This document shows positions 49,525 through 57,162 of a DNA stretch of 64,000 nucleotides, in pieces; position 1 is the first letter of the stretch; every line of letters starts with the position of its first letter. The notes beneath the pieces are model-generated. The model made no database searches. It saw only the letters and a list, made by a program, of their open reading frames with translations, and was not told the origin of the DNA. The position numbers and the translations under genes were made by a program. This DNA is from Streptomyces angustmyceticus. GTDB lineage: Bacteria > Actinomycetota > Actinomycetes > Streptomycetales > Streptomycetaceae. Location of the stretch: contig NZ_CP082945.1 in the NCBI RefSeq assembly GCF_019933235.1, positions 4,030,001-4,094,000 on the forward strand. The letters run 5' to 3'.

Positions 49525-50202
49525 ATGCCCTCCTCCACGCCCACCGCTCCCGTCAGAGAGCCCGCCAAGCAGCCGCCCGCCGCCGAACGGGTCTATGCGC
49601 ATATCAAGGACGCCGTCCTGGACCGCCGCTACGAGGGCGGGATGCTGCTCACCGAGGGTGAGCTGGCCGATGCCGTGGGGGTCTCGCGGACGCCGGTGCG
49701 GGAGGCGCTGCTGCGGCTGGAGGTCGAGGGGCTGATCAAGCTCTACCCGAAGAAGGGCGCGCTGGTGCTGCCGGTCTCCGCGCAGGAGATCGCCGATGTC
49801 GTCGAGACCCGGCTGCTGGTGGAGAAGCACGCCGCGGCCAAGGCGGTGCCCGTGAGCGACGCGCTGATCGGCGAGCTGACCGGGCTGCTGGAGACCATGC
49901 GGGCACAGGCCGCTTCCGGTGATCTGGCGGCGGTCTCCGTCGCCGACCGCGCCTTCCACGCCGCGATCGTGCGCAGCGCCGGCAATCAGATCCTGGACCG
50001 CCTCTACGAGCAGCTGCGCGACCGCCAGCTGCGGATGGGGGTCGCGGTGATGCACGCCCACCCGGACCGGATCGCCAAGAACATCGCCGAACACGCGGAG
50101 ATCCTTCAGGCCCTGCGGGCCGGGGACGCGGATGCCGCGACCGACGCCGTGCAGCGGCACGTCAGCTGGGTCCGTAACCTCGCGCAGGGAGACGTGCGAT
50201 GA
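49525..50202 (+). CDS. GntR-family (FadR/FCD) regulator
   Basis: A 225-residue regulator. The winged-helix domain is AERVYAHIKDAVLDRRYEGG with LADAVGVSRTPVREALLRLE (about 20-75). A helical FCD ligand domain follows (VVETRLLVEKHAAAKAVPVS, HAEILQALRAGDADAATDAV with its metal-binding His residues). TATCCT (49513-49518) ends 6 bp before the ATG at 49525, so the mRNA is probably leaderless; an in-frame GTG at 49519 is the alternative. Its stop overlaps the MFS start, which it likely controls. Confidence 0.9.
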   Translation: MPSSTPTAPVREPAKQPPAAERVYAHIKDAVLDRRYEGGMLLTEGELADAVGVSRTPVREALLRLEVEGLIKLYPKKGALVLPVSAQEIADVVETRLLVEKHAAAKAVPVSDALIGELTGLLETMRAQAASGDLAAVSVADRAFHAAIVRSAGNQILDRLYEQLRDRQLRMGVAVMHAHPDRIAKNIAEHAEILQALRAGDADAATDAVQRHVSWVRNLAQGDVR

Positions 50203-51545
50203 GCGAGGGGACCGACAGTGCCGGGCGCTCCGGCATAGGCGGCGGCTCCGCACGGCTGCTGCCCGCCGACCCGCCCGGCGGCCGTAGGGCCATGGCCGTC
50301 TGGGGCATCGGCGTCGCGGTCTACTTCGTCGCCATCACCTACCGCACCAGCCTCGGAGTGGCGGGCCTGGACGCCGCCGAGCGCTTCCACATCAACGCCT
50401 CGGCGCTGTCGACCTTCTCCATCCTCCAGCTGCTGGTGTACGCGGGGATGCAGATCCCCGTCGGCCTGATGGTCGACCGGCTCGGCCCGAAGAAGGTGCT
50501 GACCCTCGGCGCGGTGCTCTACACCGTCGGCCAGTTCGGCTTCGCGCTCTCCTCGTCGTACGCCATGGCGCTCGGCTCCCGCGCGCTGCTCGGCTGCGGG
50601 GACGCGATGACCTTCATCAGCGTGCTGCGGCTGGGCTCCCGCTGGTTCCCGGCCCGCCGCGGCCCGATGATCGCCCAGATCGCCGCGCTCGTGGGGATGG
50701 CGGGCAATCTGATCTCCACCCTCATCCTCGCCCGCTTCCTGCACAGCTTCGGCTGGACCCCGACGTTCGCCGCGAGCGCCGCCGGCGGCATCGTCGTGCT
50801 GATCGTGCTGCTGGTCTTCCTGCGGGACCATCCCGAGGGCTTCGAGCCGCCGCCCGCGCCCACCGCGCACACCGGTGCCGGGTTCGTGCGGCGGCAGATC
50901 GCGGAGGCCTGGCGGGAGCCCGGCACCCGGCTGGGCATGTGGGTGCACTTCACCACCCAGTTCCCCGCGATGGTCTTCCTGCTGCTCTGGGGCCTGCCGT
51001 TCCTCGTCGAGGCGGAAGGGCTCTCGCGCGGCACCGCCGGTGAACTGCTCACCCTCGTGGTGCTCTCGAACATGGCCGTGGGACTGATCTACGGCCAGGT
51101 CATCGCCCGTCACCATGCGGCCCGCATGCCGCTGGCGCTGGGCACCGTCGGCGCCACGGCGCTGCTGTGGGCGGTCGTCCTGTGCTGGCCGGCCGATCAT
51201 GCGCCGATGGGGCTGCTGATCGTGCTGTCCACGGTGCTGGGCGCCTGCGGTCCCGCCTCGATGATCGGCTTCGACTTCGCGCGGCCCGCCAACCCGCCGG
51301 AGCGTCAGGGAACCGCCTCCGGCATCGTCAACATGGGCGGCTTCACGGCCTCGATGACGACCTTGTTCGCCATCGGTGTCCTGCTGGATGCGACCGGCGA
51401 CAACTACCGGATCGCCTTTGCCTCGATCTTCGTACTGGAAGCGGCCGGGGTCTCCCAGATCCTGCGGCTGCGGCGGCGCGCGGCGCGGCGCGAGCGCGAG
51501 CGGCTGGTCGTCAGCCGGGTCGAGGCGGTCCACGTTCCCGCATGA
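50199..51545 (+). CDS. MFS transporter
   Basis: A 448-residue major facilitator protein with about 12 helices. The MFS signature loop between helices 2 and 3 is GLMVDRLGPKKVLTLGAVLY, and YRTSLGVAGLDAAERFHINA in helix 1 recalls sugar-acid/nitrate-type permeases. The C-terminal tail is Arg-rich and cytoplasmic. The ATG at 50199 overlaps the GntR stop (ATGA). Substrate unknown; the GntR partner suggests a catabolic uptake role. Confidence 0.9.
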   Translation: MSEGTDSAGRSGIGGGSARLLPADPPGGRRAMAVWGIGVAVYFVAITYRTSLGVAGLDAAERFHINASALSTFSILQLLVYAGMQIPVGLMVDRLGPKKVLTLGAVLYTVGQFGFALSSSYAMALGSRALLGCGDAMTFISVLRLGSRWFPARRGPMIAQIAALVGMAGNLISTLILARFLHSFGWTPTFAASAAGGIVVLIVLLVFLRDHPEGFEPPPAPTAHTGAGFVRRQIAEAWREPGTRLGMWVHFTTQFPAMVFLLLWGLPFLVEAEGLSRGTAGELLTLVVLSNMAVGLIYGQVIARHHAARMPLALGTVGATALLWAVVLCWPADHAPMGLLIVLSTVLGACGPASMIGFDFARPANPPERQGTASGIVNMGGFTASMTTLFAIGVLLDATGDNYRIAFASIFVLEAAGVSQILRLRRRAARRERERLVVSRVEAVHVPA

Positions 51546-51578
51546 GGCCCGTGAGGCGCGCGGGCGGCGGCCGGGTCC

Positions 51579-51592
51579 GTTTCACGTGGAAC
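51579..51592. other. parS-type site 4 (one mismatch)
   Basis: GTTTCACGTGGAAC, one base off the perfect palindrome, flanked by TCC/GGA. Start-to-start distance to site 5 is 24 bp. Confidence 0.75.
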
Positions 51593-51602
51593 GGACAGGG
51601 CT

Positions 51603-51616
51603 GTTTCACGTGAAAC
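51603..51616. other. parS-type site 5
   Basis: Exact GTTTCACGTGAAAC between the convergent MFS and MPI-fold genes. With site 4 it forms the second close pair in the window. Confidence 0.9.
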
Positions 51617-51695
51617 GGCGCACTCCGGGGCCATCAGTTCGTGGGCCGGCCGACGGACGGGGCATCGGTGAGGCGGCCCCACCGGAACCGTCCCG

Positions 51696-52520
51696 CTACG
51701 GCGTGATGGCGAAGTTGTCCAGGATGGCCTGGGCCAGTTCCTGATCGCCGTCGATCTTGATCTGCTCGGCGACCGCTGCCGGGCGGACCCGGCCGCAGGC
51801 CAGCTGGTGGAAGGTGTCCCAGTCCAGGGCGAGCGTCACCGTCGGGCCGAGCGAGACGCTGCCGTCGATGGTGGCCTTGCCCTCGGCGTCGAGACGGACC
51901 GTGCGCAGGAACTCCACCGGCCCGCTGACATCGAAGACCACGGCCGAATCGGCGGGCGCCTGGGCCCGCTTGGCCACGATGCCGGGCAGCACCTTCACCA
52001 GCAGATCGCGGGTCACCTGCGCGCCGGGGGAGTCCAGATTGCCAGGCTTGCCGAGCGCCCGGCGCAAGTCCTGCTCGTGCACCCAGACATCGAAGGCCCG
52101 CTGCTGCAGCACGAATTCCAGCGAACGGTCCTCACCGAGCGGACTGCGCACCACGGCGTCCGGCTGGCGGGACTCGTTGCGCAGCTGCCGGGAGCGGCGG
52201 ATGACGGTGTATTCGAGCTCGCTGAGCATCTCCGGCGCGGTGTGGTGCCGGCGGACGTCGACCTGCACCTCCATGCGCCGCGCCGACTCGCTGCGTACGT
52301 GGTAGAGGTCGCGCGGCAGCGTGTGGATCGGCCGCGGGTCGCCCAGCATTTCGCATTCCAGGCCGATGACATGGGAGACCACATCGCGAACAGACCATCC
52401 TGGGAGGCCCGTCGCCCTGCTCCACTCGCCCTCGACGAGCGGAGTGACCAGCTCGGTTATCGCTTCTATGGAGTGAGTCCAGGCATCGATGGAGGACTGA
52501 AGGCTGGGATGGACGGTCAC
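51696..52520 (-). CDS. maleylpyruvate isomerase-fold mycothiol-dependent family protein
   Basis: A 274-residue protein of the DinB-like MDMPI family, whose founding member isomerises maleylpyruvate with mycothiol. The N-terminal helical bundle is SIDAWTHSIEAITELVTPLV with the metal-binding His region GWSVRDVVSHVIGLECEML (about 40-60) and AFDVWVHEQDLRRAL (about 140). The C-terminal sterol-carrier-like domain includes VTLALDWDTFHQLACGRVRP. A GTG start has GAGGGG 4-9 bp upstream. No maleylpyruvate pathway gene is nearby, so the substrate is open. Confidence 0.87.
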   Translation of the reverse strand: MTVHPSLQSSIDAWTHSIEAITELVTPLVEGEWSRATGLPGWSVRDVVSHVIGLECEMLGDPRPIHTLPRDLYHVRSESARRMEVQVDVRRHHTAPEMLSELEYTVIRRSRQLRNESRQPDAVVRSPLGEDRSLEFVLQQRAFDVWVHEQDLRRALGKPGNLDSPGAQVTRDLLVKVLPGIVAKRAQAPADSAVVFDVSGPVEFLRTVRLDAEGKATIDGSVSLGPTVTLALDWDTFHQLACGRVRPAAVAEQIKIDGDQELAQAILDNFAITP

Positions 52521-52671
52521 GGGACCCCTCGGACGGTTCGTACGCGGGCTGCTGTCTGTGCAGTTAAGTTACGCTGCGCACGGGCACCCCGGCAGTGCTT
52601 TCGGGTGACCATCGTAGGCCGATGCTTCCGGGCCGCAGAGGGGTCCGCCACACGGCCACGCGGCCCGTTCC

Positions 52672-53202
52672 TCAGTCGTCGCCGCGCTCCCGCTCCGCCA
52701 GCCGGATCACACACACCGCGACGGCGATCAGCAGCGCCGGATCGGCATCGTCCCGTACGACGTTGACCACATAGGTGTCGCGTACGGTCAGCCAGCGCCG
52801 CGAGATCTCCGCCAGCAGCTCGCCGTCGTACTCGACCGCGAACTCGCGGTCCAGGATCTTTCCGCTGACGTCCAGCTCCGTGCCGTCCACCAGCGCGACG
52901 CGGTAGTGGTTGCGCAGCAGCGAGAGCCGCTTGCGCTTGATGGTGGCCAGCGGCTTGTCGTCCCGTTCGATGGTCATCGTGTCGCGCACGCTGAGCATCT
53001 TCTTGCGGATGGTGATCAGCACCCGCCGCTCGGTGTCCTTCAGCTCGAAGGTCTCCCGCAGCCGCAGCGCCTTCCCGTCCACGAGGAAGGCGTGCCGCCC
53101 CTGCTCGTCGTCGATCCAGTAGTCGTCGCCGATGCCGAAGATCCGGTCGCGCACCGCGTACTTGCCCGAGTGCGGGGGTGCTCCCCCGGGAGATTGCCGC
53201 AT
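52672..53202 (-). CDS. LURP-one-related (Tubby-like) protein
   Basis: A 176-residue LURP-one/scramblase-like beta-barrel protein. The family core is YAVRDRIFGIGDDYWIDDEQ, HAFLVDGKALRLRETFELKD and RDTYVVNVVRDDADPALLIA. Homologues usually begin a few residues before VRDR. Here the first 13 residues (MRQSPGGAPPHSG) come from DNA that forms a GGGGG/CCCCC hairpin, so either a short insertion displaced the start or translation begins at the GTG at 53154. It is divergent from the thioredoxin-NHL gene across only 64 bp. Confidence 0.82.
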   Translation of the reverse strand: MRQSPGGAPPHSGKYAVRDRIFGIGDDYWIDDEQGRHAFLVDGKALRLRETFELKDTERRVLITIRKKMLSVRDTMTIERDDKPLATIKRKRLSLLRNHYRVALVDGTELDVSGKILDREFAVEYDGELLAEISRRWLTVRDTYVVNVVRDDADPALLIAVAVCVIRLAERERGDD

Positions 53203-53266
53203 GGCTGACGTGTTCCCGCGGGGGCCTGCGGAATGTGCGCGCACCGGAGTGACGTTGAATGTGCAC

Positions 53267-55075
53267 ATGGCTTCACGTGCACGCGTCCGGGCCCCCGAGC
53301 TGATCGGCAAGGGCGGCTGGCTGAACACCGGTAACAAGGACCTCACCCTCTCCGACCTGCGAGGGCGCATTGTCGTCCTGGACTTCTGGACGTTCTGCTG
53401 TGTGAACTGTCTGCATGTCCTGGACGAGCTGCGGGAGCTGGAGGAGCGCCACCGCGACACCGTCGTGATCATCGGCGTGCACTCCCCGAAGTTCGTGCAC
53501 GAGGCCGAGCACCAGGCGGTCGTGGACGCCGTGGAGCGCTACGGCGTCGAGCACCCGGTCCTCGATGACCCCGAGCTCGCCACGTGGAAGCAGTACGCGG
53601 TACGGGCCTGGCCGACGCTCGTGGTGATCGACCCCGAGGGGTACGTCGTCGCCCAGCACGCCGGCGAGGGCCATGCGCACGCCATCGAGAAGCTCGTCGA
53701 GGAGCTGGAGGCCGAGCATGCGGCGAAGGGCACGCTGCGCCGCGGCGACGGCCCCTACGTCCCGCCGGAGCCGGTCGCCGGCGACCTGCGCTTCCCCGGC
53801 AAGGTGGTCCGGCTCCCCACCGGCAGCTTCCTCGTCTCGGACACCACCCGGCACCAGCTGGTGGAGCTGGCCGCGGACGGTGAGCGGGTGCTGCGGCGGA
53901 TCGGCACCGGCGAGCGCGGCCTGACCCCGGACACCTTCAACGAACCCCAGGGCCTGGCGCTGCTGCCCGACGGACGGGTGGCGGTCGCGGACACCGTCAA
54001 CCACGCCATCCGCGTCCTCGACCCCGGGACCGGGGAGCTGGAGACGGTGGCCGGCACCGGCAAGCAGTGGTGGCAGGGCTCGCCGACCTCCGGTCCGGCG
54101 CGCGAAGTGGATCTCTCCTCGCCGTGGGACCTCGCCTGGTGGCAGGACCGGCTGTGGATCGCGATGGCCGGGGTGCACCAGCTGTGGACCTACGACCCGG
54201 CCGCCGGGACGGTCGAGGTCGCGGCCGGCACGACCAACGAGGGACTGGTGGACGGCCCGGCCGCCGAGGCGTGGTTCGCCCAGCCGTCCGGCCTCGCGGC
54301 GGCCGGCGACCGGCTGTGGATCGCGGACTCGGAAACCAGCGCGGTCCGCTGGGTGGAGCGCGCCGAGGCGGGCGACGGCCATGTCGTCCGGACGGCCGTC
54401 GGCACCGGCCTCTTCGACTTCGGGCACCGCGACGGCGCCGCCGACCAGGCGCTGCTCCAGCACCCGCTGGGCGTGACCGCCCTGCCCGACGGCTCGGTGG
54501 CCGTCGCGGACTCCTACAACCACGCCCTGCGCCGCTTCGACCCCGCGACCGGCGAGGTGACGACGCTGGCGACGGATCTGCGCGAGCCGTCCGCCGCGGT
54601 GCTCGTCGACGACGACATCGTGGTGGTGGAGTCGGCGCGGCACCGGCTGACCCGGCTGCGGCTGCCCGAGGAGGCGGTCCGGGTCGAGTCGGTGGCGCAC
54701 CGCACTCAGCGCGCCGCCACCGAGGTCGCCCCGGGCGCCCTGCGGCTGGACGTGGTCTTCCGGGCGCCAGCCGGCCAGAAGCTCGACACCCGTTACGGCC
54801 CCTCGACGCGGCTGGTGGTCAGCGCGACGCCGCCGGAGCTGCTCGCCGAGGGCGCGGGCGCGGGCACCGATCTCACCCGGGACCTGGTGCTCGCGGACGG
54901 GGTGACCGACGGCGTGCTGCACGTCTCGGCGATGGCCGCGTCCTGCGACGACGCCCCGGACATCGAGTACCCCGCCTGCCATGTGCACCAGCAGGACTGG
55001 GGCGTCCCGGTCGAGGTCGCCGAGGGCGGGGTGGCCCGGCTGGGACTCGTCCTGGCGGGGCTGGACGCCGAGTAG
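53267..55075 (+). CDS. thioredoxin-like protein fused to NHL-repeat beta-propeller
   Basis: A 602-residue cytoplasmic-looking protein (no signal peptide). Residues 1-150 form a TlpA-like thioredoxin fold with the redox motif FWTFCCVNCLHVLDEL (about 39-54; CVNC) and AWPTLVVIDPEGYV. From about 175 a six-bladed NHL propeller follows, with FNEPQGLALLPDGRVAVADT, HAIRVLDPGTGELETVAGTG and HPLGVTALPDGSVAVADSYN. The last 120 residues are a beta-rich C-terminal domain. This is the bacterial NHLRC2-like architecture. The ATG at 53267 has no strong RBS. Confidence 0.92.
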   Translation: MASRARVRAPELIGKGGWLNTGNKDLTLSDLRGRIVVLDFWTFCCVNCLHVLDELRELEERHRDTVVIIGVHSPKFVHEAEHQAVVDAVERYGVEHPVLDDPELATWKQYAVRAWPTLVVIDPEGYVVAQHAGEGHAHAIEKLVEELEAEHAAKGTLRRGDGPYVPPEPVAGDLRFPGKVVRLPTGSFLVSDTTRHQLVELAADGERVLRRIGTGERGLTPDTFNEPQGLALLPDGRVAVADTVNHAIRVLDPGTGELETVAGTGKQWWQGSPTSGPAREVDLSSPWDLAWWQDRLWIAMAGVHQLWTYDPAAGTVEVAAGTTNEGLVDGPAAEAWFAQPSGLAAAGDRLWIADSETSAVRWVERAEAGDGHVVRTAVGTGLFDFGHRDGAADQALLQHPLGVTALPDGSVAVADSYNHALRRFDPATGEVTTLATDLREPSAAVLVDDDIVVVESARHRLTRLRLPEEAVRVESVAHRTQRAATEVAPGALRLDVVFRAPAGQKLDTRYGPSTRLVVSATPPELLAEGAGAGTDLTRDLVLADGVTDGVLHVSAMAASCDDAPDIEYPACHVHQQDWGVPVEVAEGGVARLGLVLAGLDAE

Positions 55076-55083
55076 CAGCGAGT

Positions 55084-55108
55084 CCCGGGCCCGTCGGCCG
55101 GGCCCGGG
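55084..55108 (+). terminator. hairpin after the thioredoxin-NHL gene
   Basis: CCCGGGCCC (55084-55092) and GGGCCCGGG (55100-55108) form a 9-bp stem with a 7-nt loop, 9 bp after the stop codon. There is no T-run. Confidence 0.55.
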
Positions 55109-55211
55109 GAGCGGGGCGGCCGACGGGCGGGGTGCTGTGCCCGGGAGCCAGGGGCGGCCCGAGGGGGCACGCGCCCTTACACCCCGTCCCGCCCGGAAGC
55201 CCTGGTCCTGG

Positions 55212-55886
55212 CTATTTCGCGACGCCGCCCGCCAGTTGAGCGGCGTGCAGGCTGGAGTTCCAGTTGGTGACCTTGCTGTTGCCGACGGAGAGGTGGAGCC
55301 GCTTCTCGGCGAAGTTCACGGTGACCGGCTCAGCGGTGACGGAGTGCGCCGAGGCGCCCATGAAGGCGACGGTCACCGACCTCCGCGTGGTGCCCTTGGC
55401 GGCCGCGGTGCGGGTCGGGACGACCGCGTAGGCGTGGCCGTGGGCGGGCACGGTGACGCGGGTGCCGTCGGGGTCTCCGGGCGTGCCCTGCAGCAGGGGC
55501 AGCGGGGCCTTGGCGTTGTCGAAGCGCAGCAGCGGCGCGTCGTGGAGCGTGCAGGCACGGCCGCCGGTGTTCTTGAACGTCACCGTCACATGGCTCTTGG
55601 GGCCGGTCTGCTGGGCGAACGTGACCCGGTACGTGCTGGGGCGGCAGTCGTGCGCCCGCCGGGACGCCGCCGCTCCCGCGCCCGCCCCTGCCGCGCCCCC
55701 GCCGGCGAACCCGCGCTTCTTGCTCTTGAGGGACGACTTGCTCCTGGCGGACGAGGAGAAGGACTTCTTCGACTTCCTCGACTTCGAGGAGTGGCTGTTG
55801 CAGCCGGTCAGTGCGAGTGAGCCGGCCAGTGCGAGAGCCAGCGCGGCGTATGCGGCGCGGCGGCTGCGGGAGCGGCGTGCGGTCAT
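55212..55886 (-). CDS. DUF4232 lipoprotein with Ser/Lys-rich tether
   Basis: A 224-residue secreted lipoprotein from the ATG at 55886 (GGGGGA 6 bp upstream). Signal peptide and lipobox end LAGSLALTGC at Cys29 or so. The next 27 residues are almost only Ser, Lys and Arg (SSKSRKSKKSFSSSARSKSS), then a Gly/Ala stretch, then the DUF4232 domain (DCRPSTYRVTFAQQTGPKSH to the end), whose paired Cys residues (C in HDCRP and in RACTLHDAP) likely form a disulfide. Function unknown; DUF4232 proteins are abundant in streptomycetes. A second DUF4232 gene lies just upstream on the same strand. Confidence 0.87.
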   Translation of the reverse strand: MTARRSRSRRAAYAALALALAGSLALTGCNSHSSKSRKSKKSFSSSARSKSSLKSKKRGFAGGGAAGAGAGAAASRRAHDCRPSTYRVTFAQQTGPKSHVTVTFKNTGGRACTLHDAPLLRFDNAKAPLPLLQGTPGDPDGTRVTVPAHGHAYAVVPTRTAAAKGTTRRSVTVAFMGASAHSVTAEPVTVNFAEKRLHLSVGNSKVTNWNSSLHAAQLAGGVAK

Positions 55887-56057
55887 GGATGGTCCCCCGT
55901 GGAGTGCTGCGAGTGCGGTGCGCCTGTCATGGCACGGACACGATATCCCCGGCCCGTCGATGTACCGGGGCGGGTCCACCGGGCCCTGTGGAGAGGCACG
56001 GAGCCCGGTACCGCGCGGGCCGCGGTACCGGACATCGACGGGCGCCGGGCACGCGAA

Positions 56058-56088
56058 AGGGCGCCCGCTGGGGGATTGCGGGCGCCCT
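56058..56088 (-). terminator. hairpin after the second DUF4232 gene
   Basis: An 11-bp perfect stem AGGGCGCCCGC/GCGGGCGCCCT with a 9-nt loop; on the minus strand it is followed by TTTCGCG. It separates the two DUF4232 transcription units. Confidence 0.75.
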
Positions 56089-56174
56089 GCTCAAGGGGGA
56101 TCGTCTCGTGGCGATCCTCGGTCGCGTCGGCCGAAGCCGGCCGGGTGGGTTCGTGCCGTCTTACCGGACGCTGC

Positions 56175-57005
56175 TCACCAGGCCGCCGCCTCGTTCGCGT
56201 CCGGCTGCCAGTACGTCACCCACGCGCTGTCGTCGGCGTACACCGAGCCCCCGGGGAGTGCCACCGCCGCCGGTCCGCCGATGCTGCCCTTGCCGTCGCG
56301 GCCGGGGAGGCCGACCGACAGCGAGGTCATGGTGCGGCCGTTGCGGCCGGAGCCGTCGGCGGACGAGGTCAGCACGCCGGCGTATCCGGACGCGCCGGGG
56401 GCGAGCGTGACCGTGGACCGCGGCTTGCTGTCCGGCAGGTCGGGGAGCAGGGACGGGGCCCCGCCGAACCGCACGTGGGGGACGGAGTAGAGGTCGCAGG
56501 TGGTGCCGGAGGTGTTGGTGGCCTGCAGCAGAAGGTGGTCGACCGGCCGGGTCAGCGGCCGGGCGACGAGGCGGATCTTCGCGGCGTCGCAGGCGGTGTG
56601 GCGGACGCCGGGGGCGCCTCCGGACGTGGCTCGCGTGTTCGCTCCGGTGGCTCGCGCGCCCGCTCCGTCGGTCCGGGTGCTCGCCACCGTGCCGACGCGG
56701 TTGCCGCCGTGCCCCGCGGACGCCTGCTCCGTCCGGCCGCCGCCGGTCCGTGTGCCGCCCTGCGCGGCCTCCTCGGGCTGCGCCACCGGGGTCCGGGAGA
56801 CCTGGGGCGTCGGGTGGAACGGCTTGGCGGCGCTGGTCTGGAGCGGGTTGTCCTGGCCACCGCAGGCGGTGAGGGCGAGCGCGGCGACGGCGGTCAGCCC
56901 GGCCGCGGCGAGCCGCGGCGCACGGCGGCGCACCCCACGGGAACCGCGCGGAGCACCGGCGGCCGTCTCGACGACGGCCTCGGAGCGGGTGTGGCTGCGC
57001 GGCAT
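56175..57005 (-). CDS. DUF4232 lipoprotein
   Basis: A 276-residue secreted lipoprotein from the ATG at 57005. An unusually long cytoplasmic leader with twin Arg clusters (GSRGVRRRAPRL) precedes the hydrophobic core and lipobox LTAVAALALTAC at about residue 48. A Thr/Gly/Arg-rich linker of about 85 residues leads to the DUF4232 domain (CDAAKIRLVARPLTRPVDHL, TCDLYSVPHVRFGG, ending DANEAAAW). The RRRAPRL motif is not a clear Tat signal. It was probably duplicated from, or together with, its neighbour. Confidence 0.86.
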   Translation of the reverse strand: MPRSHTRSEAVVETAAGAPRGSRGVRRRAPRLAAAGLTAVAALALTACGGQDNPLQTSAAKPFHPTPQVSRTPVAQPEEAAQGGTRTGGGRTEQASAGHGGNRVGTVASTRTDGAGARATGANTRATSGGAPGVRHTACDAAKIRLVARPLTRPVDHLLLQATNTSGTTCDLYSVPHVRFGGAPSLLPDLPDSKPRSTVTLAPGASGYAGVLTSSADGSGRNGRTMTSLSVGLPGRDGKGSIGGPAAVALPGGSVYADDSAWVTYWQPDANEAAAW

Positions 57006-57162
57006 GTCCGGTCTCCCCCCGGTCGGTGGCCGCACCGCCCCCGCGGTACGTCCTGCGGCCTGCTGGTCTGTCCTGCGTCGATCACCAGACTGCCGCCCGC
57101 CGCTGCCGTGCCACTAACGTGCGCCTAACGCTCCCGCCCCCGGGCCGGGGCGCGGCCGCGGA

